Positions 1 through 7,574 of a stretch of DNA of 42,093 nucleotides are shown here, piece after piece. This stretch comes from a virus. The DNA is taken from the IMG/VR virus record IMGVR_UViG_3300032050_009133, positions 1 through 42,093 of that record. One strand, 5' to 3'. The number at the start of each line of letters is the position of its first letter. Position 1 is the first letter of the stretch. The translations under genes were made by a program, and so were the position numbers. The notes under the pieces were generated by a model that was not told where the DNA came from, made no database searches, and worked only from the letters and a program-made list of their open reading frames with translations.

Positions 1-1
1 T

Positions 2-139
2 ACCAGTTACGATGCCATTGATCACATGATGCAGTCCATTGCCAAGAAATCAAAAATAACTGCCAAACAGCTACATGATCGTTTTGTAGCCAAGCACAAT
101 AAGACTCCAGATGACTGGATCAAAAACAAAGGAGCATGA
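2..139 (+). CDS. C-terminal fragment of unrecognised protein (5' truncated by window)
   Basis: An open frame enters from the window edge and stops with TGA at 137-139, leaving 45 visible codons. The end is lysine-rich and hydrophilic (ITAKQLHDRFVAKHNKTPDD, then WIKNKGA), which suggests a helical, nucleic-acid- or protein-binding tail. The next small gene begins one base after the stop, so it probably belongs to the same transcript. No function can be assigned from the fragment. Confidence 0.6.
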   Translation, partial: TSYDAIDHMMQSIAKKSKITAKQLHDRFVAKHNKTPDDWIKNKGA

Positions 140-140
140 C

Positions 141-242
141 ATGAGAACATATAATTTTACTGTAGCGGACAGACTATATACAATAGTGGCTAGTAACTTC
201 AATCAGGCCCTGACACAACTGCGTCAACAACTGGGATTATAA
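141..242 (+). CDS. Very small hypothetical protein (33 aa)
   Basis: ATG at 141 follows the previous stop by one base, and the TAA at 240-242 overlaps the ATG of the next gene (TAATG). This tight spacing is the main reason to call it. The product starts MRTYNFTVADRLYTIVASNF and ends with a glutamine/leucine-rich helix. It has no membrane segment or cysteine. Function is unknown; it could be a translational coupling peptide for the next gene. Confidence 0.5.
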   Translation: MRTYNFTVADRLYTIVASNFNQALTQLRQQLGL

Positions 243-649
243 TGAGAAACTTTATCAACATGTTAGAGGCTTTGGAACGTGGTTGCCCTCCTGCCACGCA
301 AAGCATTGACCTCAATCTAAAAAATCGTCAAAAGGCCATAGAAGAATATCACTATGGTCCGCTAAATCCTGCGGAGCCCAATGAAGAATACTGGGCAGAG
401 TTGGCTGACAAGTGGAACACCGATGACATTGAATCAGTCAAGGCCAATCGTTGTGGGAACTGTGCGGCCTTTGACATCTCAGAAGACATGTTGGATTGCA
501 TTGCCAAGGGCATTGGCAGCGAACCCGGCTCAGACGCTCATGATACTATAGATGCAGGCGATCTAGGCTATTGCAAGTTTTTAAAATTCAAGTGTGCGGC
601 CAAACGCACCTGTGATGCTTGGGTTGAAGGCGGCCCTGTAACAAAATGA
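242..649 (+). CDS. Conserved phage-type cysteine-rich protein, possible metal or Fe-S binder
   Basis: 135 aa. The C-terminal half carries six cysteines: CGNC at about residues 77-80, one at 91, then CKF, KCAAKRTC and DAW near the end. The pattern CxxC...C...CxxF...C...C-x-A-W recalls small Fe-S or zinc proteins of the HiPIP-like type, but this is a resemblance only. The N-terminal half is acidic and helical. The gene starts inside the TAATG overlap with the upstream gene and its stop overlaps the next start (ATGA), so it is translationally coupled on both sides. Function is unknown. Confidence 0.7.
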   Translation: MRNFINMLEALERGCPPATQSIDLNLKNRQKAIEEYHYGPLNPAEPNEEYWAELADKWNTDDIESVKANRCGNCAAFDISEDMLDCIAKGIGSEPGSDAHDTIDAGDLGYCKFLKFKCAAKRTCDAWVEGGPVTK

Positions 650-1362
650 GAGCTGAAGAATTCCTGATTGAGCGTTGGACCAAAAAGACTGTGTCTGACT
701 ATTATGATCACAAAAAAGATCTTAAATTCACCAACAAGGATGTCAGGGTCAGTCAACCCTTTGATGGCTGTGTGGTGTTGAGATATCGCACTGTGCCTGA
801 TGCGGCCCGTAGTTTTTTCCGTGTGGCCGAATACTATGATGGCAAACACTATGGCAGTGGCGTACGACAAGTTAGCTTGCCGGAATTCTTGGACAACTGG
901 ATGGACCGACAGGGAAATGTGGACTACTTCAAGTTCTGGGATGGGTTCAACATTCCAGATCGTGCTTTCAGATCATGGCTTAAATCAGCCAGACCTTTGT
1001 CCAATGCCGAACAGGTCATGGTGGATGCCGTGCGTAAGAACACACAAGGCCAGAAAAAGTTTTGTGTGATTGGTGTGGGCTCAGATGATCCTGATACCAT
1101 ACGACACGAAATGTTCCATGCTAGATATTATTTAGATTCTGCATTCAAAACGGCTGTAGACGGCTTGATCAAATCACATAAGAACCACAGTGATTTCAAA
1201 ACCATTCAACGTGTGCTGATCAAAAAGTTAGATTATGTAAATCATGTGGATGAAGAAACTGCGGCCTATTTGTATGCAGGATCGCAACTGAAGTTGGTAT
1301 TTGGCGTTGATGCCAAAGATCTAGTAAAAGCATTCCGAGAATTGGACAAAAATGAGAGCTGA
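646..1362 (+). CDS. Zincin-like (HExxH) protein with possible capsid-targeting N-terminus
   Basis: 238 aa. Residues 154-158 read HEMFH, a perfect HExxH zinc metallopeptidase motif, in the context DTIRHEMFHARYY. A DEETAAYL segment about 45 residues later could supply a glutamate third ligand, as in gluzincins. The N-terminus MRAEEFLIE matches that of the next gene (MRAEEFVSE), although the two proteins are otherwise unrelated. It resembles the T4 capsid-targeting peptide of internal proteins (EFIAE, cut after Glu). A protease-like protein packaged in the head and injected early is therefore possible but unproven. The start overlaps the previous stop by four bases. The motif is seen directly; the protease role is inferred. 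Confidence 0.7.
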   Translation: MRAEEFLIERWTKKTVSDYYDHKKDLKFTNKDVRVSQPFDGCVVLRYRTVPDAARSFFRVAEYYDGKHYGSGVRQVSLPEFLDNWMDRQGNVDYFKFWDGFNIPDRAFRSWLKSARPLSNAEQVMVDAVRKNTQGQKKFCVIGVGSDDPDTIRHEMFHARYYLDSAFKTAVDGLIKSHKNHSDFKTIQRVLIKKLDYVNHVDEETAAYLYAGSQLKLVFGVDAKDLVKAFRELDKNES

Positions 1363-1879
1363 AGAATTTGTCAGCGAGAAATGGAGCCGGAAATACAAAC
1401 GCTCTATAGATTGCTCTAACCCCAAAGGCTTTAGTCAGCGGGCGCATTGCCAAGGTCGTAAAAAGAATGAAGATCTAGATGAATTTGCACCACCAGGCGG
1501 CGATGACCGCGAGCCAAACGAAGAAGAAATACTACATCGGCTGGCCGCACAATGGTGGCAGGGGGATGAAGACCCACGTGCCGAACGCACACTGGCTACT
1601 ATGGGCTGGGAAATAGGCCAAGATGAAGGCTATGACAATGGCGGTGCTTTTGTTGTTCGTGCTGGAGATATCAACGGTAACAGTTTTATTTCGTGGCCAG
1701 CAGAAGAATTAGAATCTCATCAGCTCGATGAACTCATGTTCAAAGGTAGTCAGTGTACCAAAGACTGCTCAGGACATCGTGCAGGATACGAGTGGAGTGC
1801 CCGCAAAGGCAATCGCACTGCTAATTCATGGAGCCAGAGTTTTAACAACGGGGCTGCCATACGCAATGCAGGAAGATAA
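1352..1879 (+). CDS. Phage protein with MRAEEF tag and two cysteine motifs
   Basis: 175 aa. The N-terminus MRAEEFVSEKW is followed by a basic motif, CSNPKGFSQRAHCQGRKK (about residues 21-38). An acidic middle and a C-terminal motif CTKDCSGHRAGYEWS with a polar tail follow. Both cysteine motifs look like small domains found in proteins of marine T4-like phages, from memory and without a search. The start lies 11 bases inside the upstream zincin-like gene, and the first 20 or so bases around the start are nearly identical to that gene's, giving the shared tag. It could be a second packaged internal protein. Enzymatic function is unknown. Confidence 0.7.
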   Translation: MRAEEFVSEKWSRKYKRSIDCSNPKGFSQRAHCQGRKKNEDLDEFAPPGGDDREPNEEEILHRLAAQWWQGDEDPRAERTLATMGWEIGQDEGYDNGGAFVVRAGDINGNSFISWPAEELESHQLDELMFKGSQCTKDCSGHRAGYEWSARKGNRTANSWSQSFNNGAAIRNAGR

Positions 1880-1880
1880 C

Positions 1881-1952
1881 ATGAACGAATATCCAGTATA
1901 TCCAGAAGACGATGGCTATGATCGTCATCGCAATCCTTATTCACCAGTATGA
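1881..1952 (+). CDS. Very small hypothetical protein (23 aa)
   Basis: ATG at 1881 lies one base after the previous stop, and the TGA overlaps the next start (ATGA at 1949-1952). The product MNEYPVYPEDDGYDRHRNPY plus SPV is rich in Tyr, Pro and Asp. An alternative ATG at 1866 would add six residues. The call rests on fit and coupling only; function is unknown. Confidence 0.45.
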   Translation: MNEYPVYPEDDGYDRHRNPYSPV

Positions 1953-2476
1953 GATTGAACGAAATACAATTGGGTCGTAGTGTTACCTACAATTTCTACG
2001 ATATCTATTCCTTGGTCAAACAGCGAGAAGGACGTCCGGGCTTGACCATACGCCTGCGCAATGACCGTCCAGCAGAAACAAAAAAGTCAGGCATTTATGT
2101 TTGGAAACATCCTGACTGGGGATATTTCTATGTAGGCATTGCCGCCGCTGACAACTTCACAGCACGTTGGCACAAACACATCCAAAAGTTATTGGATCAG
2201 TGTACATCGGCTGCACAGATGCACAACTGGAAACAGTTTGCCGATCGATTTGCCGCGGCCGGTTATGGCATTGATGATTTAAAAGATGTACAACTGCGTT
2301 TCTATCCTATAACCACTGTGGCACAGCACGGTAACAAAGAACAATTAAAACAAGAACTCAAAGCCATTGAAGACCGACTCACTGCCTGGCTCAATCCTGC
2401 CTGTAACTATCAGCACGATCCTGCACGGCCCAGTGCTACACGATATCCTCCACCGAGGACACCCAACACACCTTAG
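1949..2476 (+). CDS. GIY-YIG domain nuclease-like protein
   Basis: 175 aa. The segment SGIYVW, then YFYVGIA about ten residues later, and FTARWHKHIQKL matches the GIY, YIG and conserved Arg helix of GIY-YIG endonucleases. EDRLTAWLNPACNYQ later in the protein fits the catalytic Glu/Asn region. In phages this fold occurs in homing and Seg-type enzymes and in DNA-processing nucleases. No DNA-binding C-terminal domain is evident, so homing is not supported. The N-terminus MRLNEIQLG is distantly like the MRAEEF tag of its neighbours. The start overlaps the preceding stop (ATGA). Confidence 0.75.
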   Translation: MRLNEIQLGRSVTYNFYDIYSLVKQREGRPGLTIRLRNDRPAETKKSGIYVWKHPDWGYFYVGIAAADNFTARWHKHIQKLLDQCTSAAQMHNWKQFADRFAAAGYGIDDLKDVQLRFYPITTVAQHGNKEQLKQELKAIEDRLTAWLNPACNYQHDPARPSATRYPPPRTPNTP

Positions 2477-2556
2477 GACCGCTATGGTGCGTGGCCGGCT
2501 GCTGGCCTGACTGACGGATTCGCTACCCCTAGGTCAAAAGTGAGCATAATTACTAG
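2477..2556 (+). other. GC-rich 80-base intergenic spacer
   Basis: Between the GIY-YIG gene and the radical SAM gene lies an 80-base spacer whose first 60 bases are clearly more GC-rich than the flanks. It contains a short self-complementary GGCC...GGCC stem and a CCCCTAGGTC run. The last 20 bases are AT-rich and lead into the next ATG without an obvious Shine-Dalgarno. It may hold an RNA structure, but I see no complete tRNA or terminator. Confidence 0.3.
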
Positions 2557-3561
2557 ATGCAACAAATCATCAAGTTCAGCAATCTAAAACCTGTACCCAA
2601 GCCGCACTTAAAAGGAAAATTTTGCTCTGTTCCATTCAATGATATTTCTGTAGACCCCAACGGTGATTTTACCATGTGCAAATGTCAATTACACATGCCG
2701 TTTGTTGTGGGCAATGCTAAAACAACTAGCATTGAACAGGCTTGGAACTCTGAACTTGCCAATGCGGTGAGAGATTCTGTAATACAAGGAACATTTGATT
2801 ATTGTAGTTGGAAGTGCCCAGGGCTCAAACAACTTGAAAATCAAGTTCCATCCAATATCAAAATCTCAACACACCCTACTTGGATAAACATCAGCAATGA
2901 TCTATCTTGCAACTTAAAATGTCCTAGCTGTAGAGAGCATGTAATCATCGAAAAAGATCCGGTCATACTAGAAAAACAAAATCAACTCATTGATGAAATA
3001 GTCAGTTTCAAAAATTCCATAGTGGTCAACCCATGCAACAATGGTGAACCATTGGTGAGTCCATCTACAATGTATCTTTTAAAAAACATAGACCAGATGG
3101 ATCTCAAACATGTAAAACTATACCTGTCTACCAATGGAACATTGATCTATAGATATCGAGACTTGATTGCAAGCATCAGTGATCGTATTGTGGGCCTTGG
3201 CATCAGCATAGATGCGGCCACCGAAGGTACCTATCAAAAGGTCCGAGGTGAACTGTGGCAAGATTTGATGCAGGGTATACAATGGCTGTTTACTCTCAAT
3301 AAACCAATCCATGCCACTGCTCGATTTGTGGTGCAGGGAAAAAACTATCACGAAATGCGAGACTTTGTGACCATGACCAAAAATCTTGGGTTCCAAGATG
3401 TGCATTTCCAATTGATAAGAGATTGGGGACACTGGTCAGATCAATGGTGGGATCAAAATAAACTATCGTCTGAAGAGATGCGGTGTGTACAACAGGAATC
3501 GACCAAGCTGAAAGAAGAATTTGGCAATTTTATTATATTCGATTCGGAATTTTTGATCTAA
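2557..3561 (+). CDS. Radical SAM protein with SPASM-like cysteines placed N-terminally
   Basis: 334 aa. The radical SAM cluster motif is C118-N-L-K-C122-P-S-C125 (CxxxCxxC). NNGEPLVSPS follows at about residues 160-170, the GGEP-equivalent SAM-binding segment. LYLSTNGT and GLGISIDAA are further barrel strands. Before the barrel is a cysteine region (C23, C41, C43, C83, C87) with the pattern CSVPFNDISVDPNGDFTMC and later VVGNAK. That is what one normally sees in a SPASM auxiliary-cluster domain, usually C-terminal. SPASM enzymes often modify ribosomal peptides, proteins or sugars. No precursor peptide is evident nearby. The enzyme class is confident; the substrate is unknown. Confidence 0.8.
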   Translation: MQQIIKFSNLKPVPKPHLKGKFCSVPFNDISVDPNGDFTMCKCQLHMPFVVGNAKTTSIEQAWNSELANAVRDSVIQGTFDYCSWKCPGLKQLENQVPSNIKISTHPTWINISNDLSCNLKCPSCREHVIIEKDPVILEKQNQLIDEIVSFKNSIVVNPCNNGEPLVSPSTMYLLKNIDQMDLKHVKLYLSTNGTLIYRYRDLIASISDRIVGLGISIDAATEGTYQKVRGELWQDLMQGIQWLFTLNKPIHATARFVVQGKNYHEMRDFVTMTKNLGFQDVHFQLIRDWGHWSDQWWDQNKLSSEEMRCVQQESTKLKEEFGNFIIFDSEFLI

Positions 3562-3567
3562 ATAGTG

Positions 3568-3596
3568 TTGCATATAACCAAAATATAGTGTATACT
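3568..3596 (+). promoter_or_regulatory. Sigma-70-type promoter for dsbA/polymerase unit
   Basis: TTGCAT at 3568-3573 is separated by 17 bases from TATACT at 3591-3596. Transcription would start near 3603, about 19 bases before the dsbA start and upstream of the GGAGAG ribosome binding site at 3610-3615. Five of six consensus bases match in the -10 element. This is a good candidate early promoter read by host RNA polymerase. Confidence 0.7.
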
Positions 3597-3621
3597 AGTT
3601 AGACTTTATGGAGAGTACCAA

Positions 3622-3879
3622 ATGGACAAAACTTTTAACAACGAACAAAAAATCAAACTCACTCAAATCATCAACGAAGGCATGCAGGTCATGCACGAGA
3701 TTGAAACACTCAATGGTGGGCTGACAGATACGATCAAAGCAGTGGCTGAGGAAATGGAAATCAAACCCTCTATTCTCAAGAAGGCCATCAAGCTGGCACA
3801 CAAAGCTGAGTTTGGTCGTGAACAACAGGATCATGCTTTGCTAGAAACAATTTTGACCACTGTTGGCAAAACTCTATAA
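3622..3879 (+). CDS. dsbA: DsbA-like double-stranded DNA binding protein (late transcription)
   Basis: 85 aa, mostly helical, with LTDTIKAVAEEMEIKPSILK then KAIKLAHKAEF. This is the hallmark of the small dsDNA-binding protein annotated as DsbA in T4-like marine phages, where it binds DNA near late promoters. Length fits T4 DsbA (about 89 aa). A GGAGAG Shine-Dalgarno sits 7 bases before the ATG, and a sigma-70-type promoter lies just upstream. It precedes the DNA polymerase gene by 81 bases. Assignment rests on pattern recognition, not on a search. Confidence 0.7.
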   Translation: MDKTFNNEQKIKLTQIINEGMQVMHEIETLNGGLTDTIKAVAEEMEIKPSILKKAIKLAHKAEFGREQQDHALLETILTTVGKTL

Positions 3880-3960
3880 TTACTGTTATCACAACAGCGC
3901 CTCGCCTACGTCACGGGCATGAAGAATGGTATGTGCGAGCCATAAGTCGCCAGGAGAAAA

Positions 3961-6621
3961 ATGAGTTACGTAGACGCACTATTTGATCGTGAACACGATC
4001 GCATTCATGTAGTAGAACGCCGGAATGGGCTTCGCGAGTATCGCGAGTACCCGGCCACATACGTGTTCTACCATGATGATCCCCGAGGCAAGTTCCGTAG
4101 TATCTACGGCAACTCTGTTTCAAGATTTTCCACACGCAACAACAAAGAGTTCCGCAAAGAACTACGCATCCAGTCAGGCAAAGGTATCTATGAGTCAGAT
4201 ATCAATCCTGTGTTTCGATGCTTTGAAGACAACTACAAAGGTCAAGATGCACCCCGACTGCAAACATGTTTCTTTGACATTGAGGTAGACTTTGATCCTG
4301 AGCGTGGATTCTCCAAACCTGACGATCCATTCAACCCTATCACTGCTATATCAGTGTATCTTGACTGGTTGGATCAGTTGGTCACCTTGGTAATTCCTCC
4401 CAAGTCAATGAGCGCAGAAACTGCCAAAGAGATTGCCGCACAGTTTGAAAATACCATGCTGTTTGATCGTGAAGAAGACATGCTGAACACGTTCCTGGAT
4501 CTCGTTGACGATGCAGATGTGTTGAGTGGTTGGAACTCAGAAGGTTTTGACATACCGTACACAGTGCAACGTATCACTCGTGTGCTCAGCAAAGACGACA
4601 CACGTCGCATGTGTTTATGGAATCAATTTCCCAAGCAACGAACCTTTGAACGCTTTGGTGCAGAGAACTTGACCTTTGACTTGATTGGTCGAGTACACAT
4701 GGACTATATGCAACTTTATAGGAAATACACATATGAAGAACGTCATTCCTACTCGCTGGATGCCATCGGCGATCATGAGCTTGGAGAGAGAAAAACTCAG
4801 TTTGAGGGAACGCTGGATCAGCTATACAATCAAAACTTCAAGACATTCATCGACTACAACCGGCAAGACACCATGTTGCTTGCCCGCTTGGACAAAAAGT
4901 TACGATTTCTAGACCTTGCCAATGAACTGGCACATGCCAACACTGTGTTGTTGCAAACAACCATGGGTGCTGTGGCAGTGACAGAACAGGCCATCATCAA
5001 TGAAGCCCACGAACGTGGACTAGTAGTTCCTAACCGCAAAGAGAGACTCACAGATGAAGACACACAAGCCGCAGGTGCCTATGTTGCTTATCCCAAAAAA
5101 GGCATCCACGAATGGGTCGGTGCCATTGACATCAACTCGCTGTATCCCTCGGCTATTAGAGCCCTCAACATGGCGCCAGAAACAATCATTGGACAACTCC
5201 GGCCAATAATGACTGATAGGTATATCAAGGACAAAATGAACTCTGGGTCTAGCTTTGCGGCTGCCTGGGAAGGTTTGTTTGGAAGCCTTGAATACACAGC
5301 AGTGATGGAACAACAACGTGGTACAGAGATCACCATAGACTGGCAGGATGGAGAAGAAACTGTGCATTCTGCTCCAGAAGTGTGGAAGATGATCTTTGAT
5401 AGCAATCAGCCTTGGATCTTATCAGCCAATGGCACAATCTTTACCTTTGAAAGTGAAGGTGTGATTCCTGGCTTGTTGGCACGTTGGTACAGAGAACGCA
5501 AAGAACTACAGGCCCGACTAAAAGAAGCAACAAGCAAACAGGATCAAGAGTTCTGGGACAAACGTCAGTTGGTCAAGAAGATTAACTTGAATTCACTGTA
5601 TGGTGCTATTTTAAATCCTGGCTGTAGATTCTTTGACAAGCGCATTGGTCAGTCAACCACCTTGACAGGACGTGCCATTGCCTATCACATGGATGCCTAT
5701 GTCAACGAATGTATCACCGGCAAGTACGATCACGTAGGCGAAAGCATTATCTATGGTGACACAGACTCTGTGTACTTTAGTGCCTGGCCGGTATTGTCTA
5801 AAGAAGTCAAAGAAGGTCGCATGACATGGTCAAAAGAAATGTGTGTGCAACTCTACGACAGCATTGCTGATCAAGTCAACGACAGTTTTCCAGGCTTTAT
5901 GGAGCGAGCATTTCATTGCCCTAGAGAGATGGGATCAATCATCAAAGGCGGTCGTGAACTTGTGGCAGACCGCAGTTTGTTTATTACCAAGAAACGCTAT
6001 GCTGTCAACATCTATGACAAAGAAGGCAAGCGCAAGGACGTTGATGGCAAAACAGGATCAATCAAAGCCATGGGCTTGGATTTAAAGAGATCTGATACAC
6101 CCAAAGTCATTCAAGACTTCTTGTGGGACTTGTTAGAGCGTGTGCTCAATGGTAGCCAACGAGATGAGATCATTGAAATCATACGCAAGTTCAAATACGA
6201 ATTCACCGAGAGACCAGGTTGGGAGAAGGGTAGTCCCAAACGTGTAAACAATCTCACACAGTATCAAAAGAAAGAAGAGCGTGAAGGTCGTGCCAACATG
6301 CCTGGACATGTGCGAGCAGCCATGAACTGGAACAACATGCGTCGAATGAACAGCGACAACTATTCATTGCAGATTGTTGATGGAATGAAGACCATTGTGT
6401 GCAAACTCAAATCGAATGCTTTGGGATGGACTTCAATTGGCTACCCCACAGATGAGATGCATTTGCCACAGTGGTTTAAAGAACTGCCATTTGATGATGG
6501 TGAGATGGAAGCCACTGTGGTAGATCAAAAGATCAACAACTTGTTGGGTGTGCTAGAGTGGGATCTCGGGTCTGCTACCAACACAACAAATACTTTCCAA
6601 TCACTGTTTACATTCGAATGA
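3961..6621 (+). CDS. 43: Family B DNA polymerase, T4 gp43 type
   Basis: 886 aa, close to T4 gp43 (898). Exonuclease motifs are Exo I FFDIEVDF (D106, E108), Exo II DVLSGWN (186-192) and Exo III YNRQD (299-303). Polymerase motifs are A DINSLYPS (390-397), B KINLNSLYG (540-548) and C YGDTDSVYF (598-606) with catalytic D600 and D602. A KKRYAV segment follows. All catalytic residues are present, so this should be a proofreading replicative polymerase acting with the clamp encoded 1 kb downstream. An AGGAGAAAA ribosome binding site precedes the ATG. The stop overlaps the next start (ATGA). Confidence 0.97.
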   Translation: MSYVDALFDREHDRIHVVERRNGLREYREYPATYVFYHDDPRGKFRSIYGNSVSRFSTRNNKEFRKELRIQSGKGIYESDINPVFRCFEDNYKGQDAPRLQTCFFDIEVDFDPERGFSKPDDPFNPITAISVYLDWLDQLVTLVIPPKSMSAETAKEIAAQFENTMLFDREEDMLNTFLDLVDDADVLSGWNSEGFDIPYTVQRITRVLSKDDTRRMCLWNQFPKQRTFERFGAENLTFDLIGRVHMDYMQLYRKYTYEERHSYSLDAIGDHELGERKTQFEGTLDQLYNQNFKTFIDYNRQDTMLLARLDKKLRFLDLANELAHANTVLLQTTMGAVAVTEQAIINEAHERGLVVPNRKERLTDEDTQAAGAYVAYPKKGIHEWVGAIDINSLYPSAIRALNMAPETIIGQLRPIMTDRYIKDKMNSGSSFAAAWEGLFGSLEYTAVMEQQRGTEITIDWQDGEETVHSAPEVWKMIFDSNQPWILSANGTIFTFESEGVIPGLLARWYRERKELQARLKEATSKQDQEFWDKRQLVKKINLNSLYGAILNPGCRFFDKRIGQSTTLTGRAIAYHMDAYVNECITGKYDHVGESIIYGDTDSVYFSAWPVLSKEVKEGRMTWSKEMCVQLYDSIADQVNDSFPGFMERAFHCPREMGSIIKGGRELVADRSLFITKKRYAVNIYDKEGKRKDVDGKTGSIKAMGLDLKRSDTPKVIQDFLWDLLERVLNGSQRDEIIEIIRKFKYEFTERPGWEKGSPKRVNNLTQYQKKEEREGRANMPGHVRAAMNWNNMRRMNSDNYSLQIVDGMKTIVCKLKSNALGWTSIGYPTDEMHLPQWFKELPFDDGEMEATVVDQKINNLLGVLEWDLGSATNTTNTFQSLFTFE

Positions 6622-7562
6622 AGCTCAGCCGACTGATTACTTATAAATTCATGATTGACAATCTCAGTGTCAAGCATGTGTACGATGAAATTGAAAACCT
6701 ACTACAACATGTAATCACTGACCTTGACGTGCAAAATATAGATTTTGACAACATCAAGACCAACATGAAGAGCAATAAAAAATTAGCATTGGACACACTT
6801 GACACCATTGATCAGGACATACAACGATTTAAACAAGCACTAGATGGTTTTGTTAAAAGCGTAGAGGAACCATACTACGCTAAAAGTATGGCTGTGTATC
6901 AAGAAGGGATCAACGACTCTGCTGACTATATTTTAGATAGACACAACTTTAAAAAACTTTTATATCAACAAGAAACCTTGGATTTCTTCTCTGGCAGAAT
7001 TAGAGATCTTGGCCATTGGAAATGGCCTGCCATGGAAATAAGACCAGCACACGGCGAAATCTCACAACACCTTGTGGCGTGCGATCCATTGTATCTAGTA
7101 GACACCGATCCTGAGCTGTTCAAACATGTTAAAAAAATGTGGAATCCAGAATATCAACGCAGACTCAGATATTACACAGTGAGTGAAAGCGATCGTCGGA
7201 TATTTCATCAACTTCCGCAATTTCAGTTTGGGTTGATCGTAGCTGTGGATTTTTTTAACTTCCGGCCATTGGATTTGATTGAACGATACCTCTTAGAGAT
7301 TTACCAACTACTGAGACCGGGCGGAATGGTAATCTTTACTTACAATAACTGCGATTACCCAATAGGGGTTGACAATTTTGAAAATTCGTATTATTGTTAT
7401 ACACCAGGTAGACATGTCAAGGCCATGGCCGAAAAAATTGGTTTTAGAGTGGCGGCGAGCTTTGATTTAGAAAACAATGTGAGTTGGCTGGAGTTGCAGA
7501 AGCAAGGAACCAAAAGCAGTTTGCGTGGCGGACAAACACTAGGCAGAATATCAAGCATTTAA
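6618..7562 (+). CDS. Methyltransferase-like protein between polymerase and clamp genes
   Basis: 314 aa. The ATG at 6618 overlaps the polymerase stop and is preferred to an upstream in-frame ATG at 6558, which lies inside the polymerase gene. The N-terminal 130 residues are helical and charged. The C-terminal half has a Rossmann-like pattern: EIRPAHGEISQHL in the motif I position, then LYLVDTDPEL, FGLIVAVDFF, and LLRPGGMVIFTYNN as in class I SAM methyltransferases. The glycine-rich motif I is degenerate, so SAM binding is uncertain. Substrate is unknown; the operon position suggests a link to DNA replication or modification. Confidence 0.65.
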   Translation: MKLSRLITYKFMIDNLSVKHVYDEIENLLQHVITDLDVQNIDFDNIKTNMKSNKKLALDTLDTIDQDIQRFKQALDGFVKSVEEPYYAKSMAVYQEGINDSADYILDRHNFKKLLYQQETLDFFSGRIRDLGHWKWPAMEIRPAHGEISQHLVACDPLYLVDTDPELFKHVKKMWNPEYQRRLRYYTVSESDRRIFHQLPQFQFGLIVAVDFFNFRPLDLIERYLLEIYQLLRPGGMVIFTYNNCDYPIGVDNFENSYYCYTPGRHVKAMAEKIGFRVAASFDLENNVSWLELQKQGTKSSLRGGQTLGRISSI

Positions 7563-7574
7563 TAGGAGAAAACG

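Noticed and set aside
568-870. Minus-strand open frame opposite the first genes
   Set aside because: It lies antisense to two well-supported coupled + strand genes and its product shows no motif; typical shadow frame.
1949-2476. Homing endonuclease of an intron or intein
   Set aside because: The gene is free-standing, not within another gene, and shows no DNA-binding module beyond the GIY-YIG core.
2477-2535. Possible tRNA in the GC-rich spacer
   Set aside because: A GGATTCGCTACCC stretch recalls a T-arm, but the loop lacks the invariant A, the region is too short and no acceptor stem or anticodon arm can be folded on either strand.
3880-3960. Terminator between dsbA and polymerase
   Set aside because: A small CTGTT...AACAG stem exists, but there is no T-run and the stem is short; read-through is more likely.
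5020-5405. Two minus-strand open frames within the polymerase gene
   Set aside because: They are antisense to conserved polymerase motifs, so the reading frame is explained by gp43.
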